From Cyanobium sp. CACIAM 14 (GTDB lineage Bacteria > Cyanobacteriota > Cyanobacteriia > PCC-6307 > Cyanobiaceae): a stretch of DNA of 64,000 bases. Under the pieces are notes generated by a model that had not been told where the DNA came from, ran no database searches, and worked only from the letters and a program-made list of their open reading frames with translations. Shown here piece after piece: positions 29,859 to 38,718 of this stretch; position 1 is the stretch's first letter; each line of letters begins with the position of its first letter. Location: the NCBI GenBank assembly GCA_000708525.1, contig JMRP01000003.1:113871-177870 (forward strand), in the 5' to 3' direction. Both the position numbers and the translations under genes were made by a program.

Positions 29859-30980
29859 TCAGGGGCGCTCCAGGGTGGCGATCGCTTCCACCAGGGCGCG
29901 GTAGCGCTCCCGTGGGCGGATGTAGTCCTGGAAGCAGCGGGCACAGGCCTCGCGCCGGGCCTCCAGATCGGCCCCCAGATGGCGGGCCGCCTCCAGGAAA
30001 CCGGCGCCGTCGTCGACCATCAGGCCGCAGCCGAAGTCCTCCACGAACTGGAAACTGGGTTGGCGGCTGCAGATCACGGGCACCCCCATGGCCAGATACA
30101 TGCAGAGCCGGTTGGAGCTGATGCCCATCGCCTGGAACTGGGGGGCCGGGTTGGTGTACACGGCCAGCCCGATGTCGTAGCCCACCGCCGAGCGCCAGGC
30201 CTCCTGCCAGGACAGCCGCTCCGTCTCGATGTGCAGCCGGCCCCCCAGGCTCAGGCGCCGAAGCAGATACAGCGCCAGCGGATCGACGCCCAGTGGCTGG
30301 ATGACCGCGCACAGGGAGGGATCCTCGTGCAGGGCATCGAGCAGCCAGTCGGCGCCGGCGGTGAGGTTGAAGCCCCCGGAGATGGCCAGAGTGAGGGCCT
30401 CGTCCGGGATCCCCCAGTGCCGGCGCAGCTGCCGCCGCAGCTCCGGGTCCCGCGGCGGCGGCTCGCGGAAGCAGCCCGGGTAGACGAGCACGGGCTGGGC
30501 CGGTGGCAGGCCGGCGTACTCCCGCACCAGCGGCACCCGGTGGGTGTCGTTGACGATGGTGAAGCGCGCCCGGCGGTAGGCCTCGAGACAGAGCGTCTTC
30601 CAGCGCTCCGACCTGGGGCCCCGATAGCTGCCGGCCCGGATCTCGTCCCCGAGCACGAAGGAGGGCCGGCGGTGCAGCCGGGCCAGCACACCCACCAGGG
30701 CGATCGGATCCTCGGTGGTGCCGGAGAAGCAGGCGTAGCGACGCCAGCGGGGGCGCCAGGCCTGGCTCAGCAGCCAGCGCATGGAGTAGGCCACGGGATG
30801 GGTGGTGACCCGCTCGCCGTAGGGGCCCGTGCTGCCGCACGGGCCTGGGGCGAACACATGGACGTCGTGGCCGGTCTCCAGAAGCGCCGAGATGATTGCC
30901 TCGTTCGGTGGCGAGTGGAGCAGTTCCGGCACCAGCAGGAAATGGGCGGCGATCGGCCGTGGTGGTGAGGGACCGGTCAT
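29859..30980 (-). CDS. Glycosyltransferase (GT4-like)
   Basis: MTGPSPPRPIAAHFLLVPELLHSPPNEAIISALLETGHDVHVFAPG; GVPVICSRQPSFQFVEDFGCGLMVDD. Confidence 0.75.
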   Translation of the reverse strand: MTGPSPPRPIAAHFLLVPELLHSPPNEAIISALLETGHDVHVFAPGPCGSTGPYGERVTTHPVAYSMRWLLSQAWRPRWRRYACFSGTTEDPIALVGVLARLHRRPSFVLGDEIRAGSYRGPRSERWKTLCLEAYRRARFTIVNDTHRVPLVREYAGLPPAQPVLVYPGCFREPPPRDPELRRQLRRHWGIPDEALTLAISGGFNLTAGADWLLDALHEDPSLCAVIQPLGVDPLALYLLRRLSLGGRLHIETERLSWQEAWRSAVGYDIGLAVYTNPAPQFQAMGISSNRLCMYLAMGVPVICSRQPSFQFVEDFGCGLMVDDGAGFLEAARHLGADLEARREACARCFQDYIRPRERYRALVEAIATLERP

Positions 30981-30994
30981 GGCGGAGGAGACGG

Positions 30995-31879
30995 CTAGAG
31001 CGCCCTGGGGGTGCGGGTGGTGCTGAGGTCGGTGGGGAGCTCCAGCCGGCCGGCCCGGTAGTCCTCCAGCAGCCGGTGGGTGTAGGAGCGGATGAACTCC
31101 ACCGGGAAGTCCTTGCGCGCCGGATTCGGGGCGGTTTCGGTCTTCTCCCGGGCGGCGATCCGGTCGTACCAGTTGTGGTAGTGGGTGATGGTGCCGTCGA
31201 GCCCGTAGAAGTTGCCAAGTCCGTAGCGGAGGTAGGACAGTTCGTCGCTCCACACCGCCGGAGGCGAGCTGGGGGTGAACAGGGGGTCGCTCGCCCGGTT
31301 GGAGACGTAGACCTCCATCGGCACCCAGTCGAGACGTCGGCGCCGCAGTTCGTCGGGCAGGTGGTGGGTGATGTGGGGACCGTGGAAGTCGACCTCGAGG
31401 CGGGGCCGGGGCCAGCGGCCCCTGCGGCGCCAGTGGAGGCGCCGGCAGCGGCGGAAGCGCTCGGTGTGCATCAGCAGGAAGGAACTTTCCGGCTTGCCCG
31501 CCCCGAAGGGTCGGGTGAGGGGTCCGCAACCGATGTCCTGGGGGGACACCAGCGCCACCCCGTCGGTGAGGCGCGAGCGGCAGAGGGGGAACCAGTGGGC
31601 CGCCAGAAGGATCACATCGGCGTGGATCAGCAGGGTGTAGGGGGAGCGGGACAGGCTCAGCAGGCCGTTGAGGGCGTCGGGCTGGCTGCAGCGGCACACC
31701 ACCACCTCGGCCCCCCGCTCCCTGGCGATGGCCTCGGAGCGGTCGCTGGATCCGTTGTCCAGCACGCAGATGTGGGTGTCGATCCCGGCGGTGGTGGCCT
31801 GAAGGGCCTCGAGGCAGTGGGGCAGGAACAGCTCGCTGTTCCAGCTGGTGATGCCCACGAAGAGTTCGGGTCGTGTCAT
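30995..31879 (-). CDS. Glycosyltransferase family 2
   Basis: MTRPELFVGITSWNSELFLPHCLEALQATTAGIDTHICVLDNGSSDRS. Confidence 0.85.
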   Translation of the reverse strand: MTRPELFVGITSWNSELFLPHCLEALQATTAGIDTHICVLDNGSSDRSEAIARERGAEVVVCRCSQPDALNGLLSLSRSPYTLLIHADVILLAAHWFPLCRSRLTDGVALVSPQDIGCGPLTRPFGAGKPESSFLLMHTERFRRCRRLHWRRRGRWPRPRLEVDFHGPHITHHLPDELRRRRLDWVPMEVYVSNRASDPLFTPSSPPAVWSDELSYLRYGLGNFYGLDGTITHYHNWYDRIAAREKTETAPNPARKDFPVEFIRSYTHRLLEDYRAGRLELPTDLSTTRTPRAL

Positions 31880-32784
31880 GGCGCCGGCAGCAGGCGGAGC
31901 CGCCGCAGCAGACGCACCGGCAGCTGATCCTCCAGGGCAACGAGCCGCTCCCCGAGGGCGGACTTCTCGGCCAGCAGTCGCCGTACCAGCCGGTCCAGCT
32001 GTTCGCAGGCGCCGTAACGGGCGTAGATGGTGGCCAGTTCGGCGGGAAAGCGCTCCACCTGACGCCGGGTCTTCACGGTGGCGTAGTACCGCATGGCCCC
32101 CAGTTTCTCCTGGGTGACGATGCCGGTGCACCGCCGCGAGAAGCGCCACCACAGGTCATAGTCCATGAGCAGGCTGAGGTTCTCGTCGACCCCTCCGGCC
32201 TCCTGCCAGAGGGACGCGCTCCAGAAACAGCTCTGCTGCAGGAGAAAGCAGTCGTTCTCGATCGCCAGGAGGGTCTCGGCCGACCCCTCCCGGGCGGGCA
32301 CATGGCGCAGGAAGCGCTGGTCGGCGCTGATGATGTCTCCGCTGCCGATCACCCAGCGGCCGGAGGGATGGGCCGCAAAGCAGTCCAGCACCGTCTGGAA
32401 GGCTCCCGGAAGGTAGAGGTCGTCCGAGTTGAGCCAGGCCAGGATCGACCCGTGGGCCCGCCGGAACCCCTTGTTGATCGCCTCCGACTGGCCCCCGTCG
32501 GCTTCGCTGATCAGCACGTCGATCCAGGGCCGGTAGCGCTCCAGCACCGTCAGGGTGTCATCGGTGCTGCCGCCGTCGGCCACGATGATCTGCACGTTGT
32601 CGTAGCCCTGCCAGAGGATCGAGAGCAGGGCGTCCTCGATGTACGCCCCCTGGTTGAGGGTGGGGATGACGATCGAGAACAGGGGCCGGTCCGGATCGGC
32701 GCTGAATCTCCCCGGCGGGCATCGCTCCGGTGCTTCGGGCCAGCCGTAAAGGTGGCCAGCGCGGGGCAGGGCCGGCTCAAGCAT
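31876..32784 (-). CDS. Glycosyltransferase family 2
   Basis: MLEPALPRAGHLYGWPEAPERC...FSIVIPTLNQGAYIEDALLSILWQGYDNVQIIVADGGSTDDT. Confidence 0.9.
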   Translation of the reverse strand: MLEPALPRAGHLYGWPEAPERCPPGRFSADPDRPLFSIVIPTLNQGAYIEDALLSILWQGYDNVQIIVADGGSTDDTLTVLERYRPWIDVLISEADGGQSEAINKGFRRAHGSILAWLNSDDLYLPGAFQTVLDCFAAHPSGRWVIGSGDIISADQRFLRHVPAREGSAETLLAIENDCFLLQQSCFWSASLWQEAGGVDENLSLLMDYDLWWRFSRRCTGIVTQEKLGAMRYYATVKTRRQVERFPAELATIYARYGACEQLDRLVRRLLAEKSALGERLVALEDQLPVRLLRRLRLLPAP

Positions 32785-33994
32785 GGCGTGGCCCGGCCGC
32801 GACGGCCCGTTGCATGCACGCCAGCAGCCTGGGTGCCGCATCATCGATGCGGGAGTCCCGCAGAACCCTGGCCCGGCTGCGATCCCCCATGCGCCGGCGC
32901 CGGTCCGGCTCCGTGCTGAGCTGGTGCAAGGCGTCTGCGAAGGCCCCCAGATCGAGGTAGTCCACTGCCGTCCCGCCTCCTTCGTCCACGAAGTCCTCGA
33001 TGCCGCCGCTGCCGCGAAAGCACACGGTGGGCACCCCCGCGGCGGCGGCTTCGAGGGCCACCAGGGGATAGGGATCCTCCCGGGAGAGCAGGCCATGCAC
33101 CGCGTAGCGCCGGATGACGGCACCCGCGTCAGGCCGCGGAGGCAGCAGCAGGACCCGGTGCTCGAGTCGCAGCAGCTGCAGGTCGCGCCGGGCCAGGATC
33201 ACCGCTTCCTGGTCCGGCGCGGCCCCGAGCCACACCGCGAGGAAGGGAGCGCCGGCGAAGACCCGCTCGCATTCCCGCACGAGCAGAGGCAGAAGATCGA
33301 ACCCCTTGCGCGGGATCGCCTGGCCGGCGAAGCCGAACACGAAGGTTTCTGCGGTGAGGGCTGCCTCCAGGCGCACCATGAGTGGGTCCTCCGGGGGGGA
33401 TTCCACCGTGGTGCCCGCCTCCCGCGCGGGGACCTCCCCCGAGGGAGACAGGGGCAGGAACCCGGGAATCACCGTGCAGCGCCCGGGTGGAAGCCCGTGA
33501 TGGACCTGCAGGGAGTGGCGCACCCCTTCGGCGCAGGCCACCACCTCGGTGGAGAGGGCGAGCTGGCGCGCCACATCCTCCGGGGTGCTCATGGTGGCGA
33601 GGGTGGTCTGGAGTTCGTGGACGTGGCTCAGGCACGCCGGTCTGTCGGCCGTCGCGCTCAGGCCGCCCAGATGGCGGCCCAGCACCAGGGTGTTGAGGTA
33701 GAGGAGGTCCGGCCGATGACGCCTCACCGCCGCCTCCAGCAGATCGGCGGGGCTGGCCGCCGCTCCCCGGCCCAGCCGGGCCAGGAGGCGCTGGGCGAGG
33801 GGCTGGAAGAGGGGGCGGCTCCAGGCCACCGTGGGCGCCAGGGCTTCGAAATCGGCGCGGAGCGGGCCATCGCTGAGCAGCACCACGGCGGGATCGATCC
33901 CGCTGTCATGCTCCATCAGCCAGCGCAGCAGCCACAGCAGCAGCAGGGGAGCACCGCTGCGGGTGGCCATGTGGGAGACGAACAGCACCCTCAT
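32777..33994 (-). CDS. Glycosyltransferase family 4
   Basis: 405 aa; MRVLFVSHMATRSGAPLLLLWLL; FGFAGQAIPRKGFDLLPLLVREC. Confidence 0.88.
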   Translation of the reverse strand: MRVLFVSHMATRSGAPLLLLWLLRWLMEHDSGIDPAVVLLSDGPLRADFEALAPTVAWSRPLFQPLAQRLLARLGRGAAASPADLLEAAVRRHRPDLLYLNTLVLGRHLGGLSATADRPACLSHVHELQTTLATMSTPEDVARQLALSTEVVACAEGVRHSLQVHHGLPPGRCTVIPGFLPLSPSGEVPAREAGTTVESPPEDPLMVRLEAALTAETFVFGFAGQAIPRKGFDLLPLLVRECERVFAGAPFLAVWLGAAPDQEAVILARRDLQLLRLEHRVLLLPPRPDAGAVIRRYAVHGLLSREDPYPLVALEAAAAGVPTVCFRGSGGIEDFVDEGGGTAVDYLDLGAFADALHQLSTEPDRRRRMGDRSRARVLRDSRIDDAAPRLLACMQRAVAAGPRHA

Positions 33995-35541
33995 GGGGTG
34001 AGCACCTGCTTCCAGAAGATCATCGTCAGCAGGAAGGCCAGGGTCCGGGTCCTGTCGGTGCCGGCAGCATGGGCTTCGAGAATCCGCTCGAGCAGGGCGG
34101 GGTCGACCAGATCCCCGATCCGGCCACCGTTCTCCCGGAGAAAGGCGTGCATGCGAGGGTCGCGGTACCAGTCGGCACTCAGGTCGTAGCTCACGTACCG
34201 GGCCCTTCGCATGGGGGGCGTCCAGTAGAGCGGCGGCGCCTTGGTGAGCATGCGACGCCGGTCGAAACCGTTCTCCTCGGGAAAGGCCAGCAGTTCGGGG
34301 CAGTTGCGGGCGATCGCATGGCGGTGCCAGTTGGAGCCCAGCTTCCAGCTGTCGGGGAGATTCCAGATCGCCTCGATCCAGCGGCGGTCATGGAAGGGGG
34401 AGCGCCAGGCGCTGGAGGCCCGGTACATGCGGATGCCGTTGGCATAGAAGTTGGGCACCCGTTGCTCGAAGTAGTAGCGGGTCAGTCCATCCAGAAAAGT
34501 TCCATGGCACAGGTCGGCCAGACGCCCGGCCCGGTGGTCCCGCCCTTCCGGCGTCAACTCGCCGGCCAATTCGGGCGCCAGATGGGGGAGCTCCTCCGGG
34601 GTGAAGGTGGGGTGGCGGGCCAGCTTCATCCTCCAGAAACGTCCCAGGGCGAGTTCGGGGGCGAGGGAGGCCAGCCGGCCCAGCCAGCCCCGGTCGAAGT
34701 AGTAGGAGCGGGCGAATTCTCCGAGGGTGCCGACGAAGAAGGTGGCCTCGGCAGGGATGGCCGCTTTCAGGGGATAGAGATAGGTGTGCCAGTGCCAGGC
34801 GGTCTTGGTGCCGTTGGTGATGCGGGAGATGGTGGGGGCATGGCGGAAGAATTCCTCCAGCTCCAGGCTGATCAGCTGATGGGGGAGATCGAAGCGCTGG
34901 GCCATGCGCCGGGCCACCTGCACGTCGGTAGCCTGCTCGCGTCCCATGGTGATGAGATGGGGCCGCAGGCCCAGGTGCAGCATCGAAGCGAGGATCACCC
35001 GTGAATCGAATCCCCCTGACAGGGAGAGGTAGGGGGTGTCCCCCGCCAGCCGCTGCACGGCCGCATTGAGCGCCTCCACGGCCTCGTCGGGATCGGCAGG
35101 GGCAGGGGGAATCCGATCGATCGCCCGCTCGCTGCTGAGGGTGAGCTTGCCGTCGGTGAAGTGGAGGATGCTCCCGGGTGGCACCCGATGAATCTCCGGG
35201 TGAAGGGTCTGGTTGTCGGTCAGGTTCTCGAGCTGGCAGAGATCCCCGAGGGCCGGCCAGTTCCAGCGCCAGTCCAGGCCGCTGTGCCTCAGGATCTCAG
35301 CCACCTGGTCGCCATGGAAGAGGCGGCCGTGGCGCTCGGCATAGAAATAGTGGCTGGCACCGACGGGGGAGGTGATCACCGTGACGTCCCCGCCTCCGCT
35401 CTCGATCACCAGGGTGTATTCCCCTTCCAACGTGGCGAGAGAACGGCTTCCCTCCCGCAGGAAGCGACCCAGCAGTTCAGGCTCGCTGCCGTCGCAGTAG
35501 CCGATGCGGGTGAGCCGGTGATCGCCGAGCTGGATGGTCAT
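33991..35541 (-). CDS. Asparagine synthase-related protein lacking the N-terminal glutaminase nucleophile
   Basis: 516 aa; begins MTIQLGDHR (no Cys2) with degenerate Ntn-like domain; YLSLSGGFDSRVILASML PP-loop motif. Confidence 0.8.
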   Translation of the reverse strand: MTIQLGDHRLTRIGYCDGSEPELLGRFLREGSRSLATLEGEYTLVIESGGGDVTVITSPVGASHYFYAERHGRLFHGDQVAEILRHSGLDWRWNWPALGDLCQLENLTDNQTLHPEIHRVPPGSILHFTDGKLTLSSERAIDRIPPAPADPDEAVEALNAAVQRLAGDTPYLSLSGGFDSRVILASMLHLGLRPHLITMGREQATDVQVARRMAQRFDLPHQLISLELEEFFRHAPTISRITNGTKTAWHWHTYLYPLKAAIPAEATFFVGTLGEFARSYYFDRGWLGRLASLAPELALGRFWRMKLARHPTFTPEELPHLAPELAGELTPEGRDHRAGRLADLCHGTFLDGLTRYYFEQRVPNFYANGIRMYRASSAWRSPFHDRRWIEAIWNLPDSWKLGSNWHRHAIARNCPELLAFPEENGFDRRRMLTKAPPLYWTPPMRRARYVSYDLSADWYRDPRMHAFLRENGGRIGDLVDPALLERILEAHAAGTDRTRTLAFLLTMIFWKQVLTP

Positions 35542-35550
35542 GGGATCTCT

Positions 35551-36471
35551 CTAGGGCCTGAGTCTCGACAGGACGGCCTTGCCGGCGCTCTTGGCCCGGA
35601 AGCGAAGCCTCCTGAGCCCCTCGCCCAGGGAGGTGTCGGGTGCTTCCTCCAGGGGGAGACCCGCCCAGGGGGTCTGCTCACGGATCTCCAGGTAGCGATG
35701 GCGCCAGGGGTGGGTGCAGCGATGGTGCCAGGGCTTGGCGACACCCGATCCGGCGAAATGGATCACGGCGGGACGGGCCCGGGCGGCCTCGGCCTGATGG
35801 CCCAGAGGGGTGGCGGGGTCCGTGTAGTCCGGATGCATCCAGAGATGGGGCAGGGCGTTCCAGCGCCAGTCGAGGGGCTGCCAGCGTGCTTCGAGCAGGG
35901 AATTCAGCACATCCTGATCCCAGTGCTTGATGCGTTCAGGATGGGTGCGGGCGAATTCGAGACCGCTGCGCAGGATGTTGTTCTCCCGCCACAAAGCGAG
36001 ATTGATCAGCATCGCACCGGCATTGAACACCAGCGAGCCTTCGGCTAGCCCAAGCCTGCGGCGATCGAAGTCCTGGTTGTGTTCCTCCACCGCACCGATG
36101 CTGTTCTCCCCCAGGGGAGATTCCCACATCTCGTTGAGGGAATCGACGACGATCAGATCGGAATCGAGATAGATGACCTTCTCCACGGCATGGGGGAGGG
36201 CGGCCGGAAGCAGCAATCGGAAATACGTGGCGAGGGTGACATGGCCGAAAACGGGAAATCCCGCCAACATCTCCTCATCGAGCTGAATGAAGGACACCGA
36301 CGCCAGGAAATCCCCGAGATAAGCCGCCAGGCGAGCCCTTTCAGCAGCATCGATCGCGCCATGCATGATGTACACGCTGATGGTCGAATCGGGATTGGAC
36401 AGTTGAAGCGACTTCAGCATCACGGCGCAGTGCCGGATGTAGTTGTTGTCGATGGTGCAGGCGATGATCAT
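35551..36471 (-). CDS. Glycosyltransferase family 8
   Basis: MIIACTIDNNYIRHCAVMLKSLQLSNP; KVIYLDSDLIVVDSLNEMW (DxD); FNAGAMLINL; HFAGSGVAKPWHH. Confidence 0.92.
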   Translation of the reverse strand: MIIACTIDNNYIRHCAVMLKSLQLSNPDSTISVYIMHGAIDAAERARLAAYLGDFLASVSFIQLDEEMLAGFPVFGHVTLATYFRLLLPAALPHAVEKVIYLDSDLIVVDSLNEMWESPLGENSIGAVEEHNQDFDRRRLGLAEGSLVFNAGAMLINLALWRENNILRSGLEFARTHPERIKHWDQDVLNSLLEARWQPLDWRWNALPHLWMHPDYTDPATPLGHQAEAARARPAVIHFAGSGVAKPWHHRCTHPWRHRYLEIREQTPWAGLPLEEAPDTSLGEGLRRLRFRAKSAGKAVLSRLRP

Positions 36472-36577
36472 GCTGGAGGATGTGAAGGTTCTCTGCACCC
36501 ATCGACAGGCTGGAACACGCTCTGATCGCCGCGATCCTGAGGCTGGCGGGGCCGGCAGGTTCCTGGAAGGAGTTTCA

Positions 36578-38497
36578 TCAGCCTGCCGACATCGCCAGGG
36601 GGGTCTGCTGAGGGGGCTTGGACTGCTCGTTCCAGAGTTTGGCGTAGGCCCCGTCGAGGCTGAGCAGCTCGTGGTGCCGGCCCCGCTCGATGATCCTGCC
36701 TTCCGAGAGCACACAGATCAGATCGGCGTTCACGATGGTGCTGAGACGGTGGGCGATCACCAGTACGGTGTGCTGGCGCTCGAACTGTTCGATTGCCTGC
36801 TGGACCAGGCGCTCACTCTGGCTGTCCAGGGCGCTGGTGGCTTCATCGAGGATCAGCAAGTCAGGATTGCGCAGGATCGCTCTGGCCAGGGAGATTCTCT
36901 GGCGCTGACCTCCGCTGAGGCGATAGCCCCGTTCGCCGATCCTGGTGTCATAGCCATCGGGGAGATCCCGGATGAAACCGGCCGCCTGGGCTTTCGAGGC
37001 CGCCGCCATGATCTCCTCCATCGTGGCGTCCTGGACTCCGAAGGAGATGTTGCTGGCGATGCTGGCATTGAACAGGAACGTGTCCTGGCTGACGACGCCC
37101 AGACGCTGCTGCCAGCTGGGGAGATCGATGGCTCTCAGGTCGACGCCATCGATCAGGATGCGCCCCTCGGTAGGGTCGTACAAGCCCACCAGCAGATCGG
37201 CGATCGAACTCTTGCCTGCGCCACTGGATCCCACGAGGGCCACCGTCTGGCCGCGCGCGATTGTCAGGTGAATCCCCGAGAGCGCCTCGGGCAACTCGGG
37301 AGAATAGCGAAGCGAGACATCGTCAAGGACAATGGAATCCTTCAGGCCAGTAAAAGGAACGCCTCCCGTGCGTACGAATTCCTTGTCGTCGTCACGGAGA
37401 ATCTCATTCAGTCTGTTCACCTGGGCTGCGTTGGCCGCATACCCGGCGGCCAGGCCCGTGAGGGTCCCAACGCGCTGGTTCAGTCGCTGAAGGGCAATGA
37501 TGAAGGTGACGAGGCTGGGCAGAATGCCAGTGCTGCGATCGCGCAGAAGCACCAGACTCAGGGCGGCGATCAGGGCAATCGAGATGATCGGCAGCATGTT
37601 CGAAATCGGCTGCACGATGTTGGTGAGCTTGCTCTGCCGGATGGAGAGATACTGACTTTCCCTGAGCAGCCCCAACAGCCGTTGCTTCGATCGTTGCAGC
37701 TGTCCGGTGCTGTGCAGCAGGCGCAGACCCTGAATCTGTTCGGTCTGCTGGCTGGAGAGCTCCACACCGATCGCCTGCTGAAGGTGGGCGTTGCTGCGGA
37801 TGCGCGGCAGCAGCGCCTTCTGCACGATCTGCATGACGCCGGCCATGCCGAAGGCGACGAGCAGCAGCCAGGGTGAGATGGCCACGAGGATGGCCAGATA
37901 GATGAGCAGCTGCAGTCCGTTCATCACCATCGCGCTGGTCAGCCCGATTTCCTGTGAGACAGTGCCACCGCCGGAGCCCACGTAGTTCAGCAGATCGCCG
38001 ATGCGGTAACGACTGGCGCAGGGGAAACTCAACGAGAGCACGCGATCGTTGAGTCTGGCCGTGATCTCTGCCCCCAGGCGGGCTCCCATGACCGCCGTGC
38101 TGATGCTGTTCAGGTATCCGGTGGCCGCCATCAGGGCCTGAAGGCCGACGGCCGTGCCCAGCAGCAGGATGAAGATGGTGTTCCGCCCCTCCTGAGTGCT
38201 CAGTGTCGTGGTGATCCAGGAATGGAGCAGCGGAAAATGGCGCAGTGTCCCAAGAATTGCAAGATTGCTCCATTCGCTGTGTTCGGGTGTGCTGATGAGG
38301 CTCACCGCAAGGAAGATCACACCAAGGGTGGCACCTTCGCTGAGGCTGGCCATCAGGCTTGTGCCGAGGTTCAGGGCCAGGAGCCGCCAGTATTTCTTGA
38401 TCGAATGGCGGATCAGACGTGCGGCTGGTTTCTGATCGGTGAGGGGAGAGAGGAAACCGCTTGGAAGTCGTCTGGCGATGCGATGGAGAAGGGGCAT
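36578..38497 (-). CDS. ABC transporter, fused permease/ATPase (MsbA/PglK-like)
   Basis: 639 aa; TM domain then Walker A VALVGSSGAGKSSIADLL, signature YRLSGGQRQRISLARAIL, Walker B LLILDEATSALD. Confidence 0.93.
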   Translation of the reverse strand: MPLLHRIARRLPSGFLSPLTDQKPAARLIRHSIKKYWRLLALNLGTSLMASLSEGATLGVIFLAVSLISTPEHSEWSNLAILGTLRHFPLLHSWITTTLSTQEGRNTIFILLLGTAVGLQALMAATGYLNSISTAVMGARLGAEITARLNDRVLSLSFPCASRYRIGDLLNYVGSGGGTVSQEIGLTSAMVMNGLQLLIYLAILVAISPWLLLVAFGMAGVMQIVQKALLPRIRSNAHLQQAIGVELSSQQTEQIQGLRLLHSTGQLQRSKQRLLGLLRESQYLSIRQSKLTNIVQPISNMLPIISIALIAALSLVLLRDRSTGILPSLVTFIIALQRLNQRVGTLTGLAAGYAANAAQVNRLNEILRDDDKEFVRTGGVPFTGLKDSIVLDDVSLRYSPELPEALSGIHLTIARGQTVALVGSSGAGKSSIADLLVGLYDPTEGRILIDGVDLRAIDLPSWQQRLGVVSQDTFLFNASIASNISFGVQDATMEEIMAAASKAQAAGFIRDLPDGYDTRIGERGYRLSGGQRQRISLARAILRNPDLLILDEATSALDSQSERLVQQAIEQFERQHTVLVIAHRLSTIVNADLICVLSEGRIIERGRHHELLSLDGAYAKLWNEQSKPPQQTPLAMSAG

Positions 38498-38718
38498 CGA
38501 TGGCTGGGCCGTGTGGATGTCGAACGTGGGCGGGATGGTGGTGCTGAACCCATCAGAAGATTGGATCCGAAGCTGGGAACACTGGGAATCGCCGCATCAA
38601 CGCATGGCCGATCGTTGAAACTCGACTCTAGGTCCTCTCGGCAAATCGGCATCAACCTTGTCTGGGCCTACGATTCCATGCGTCGGATGGCAGGTGGAAG
38701 CCGTGGCGCATCCAGCCG

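Noticed and set aside
29158-31218. 686 aa minus-strand ORF
   Set aside because: Out-of-frame overlap with three GT genes; Pro/Arg/Ser-rich with no motif.
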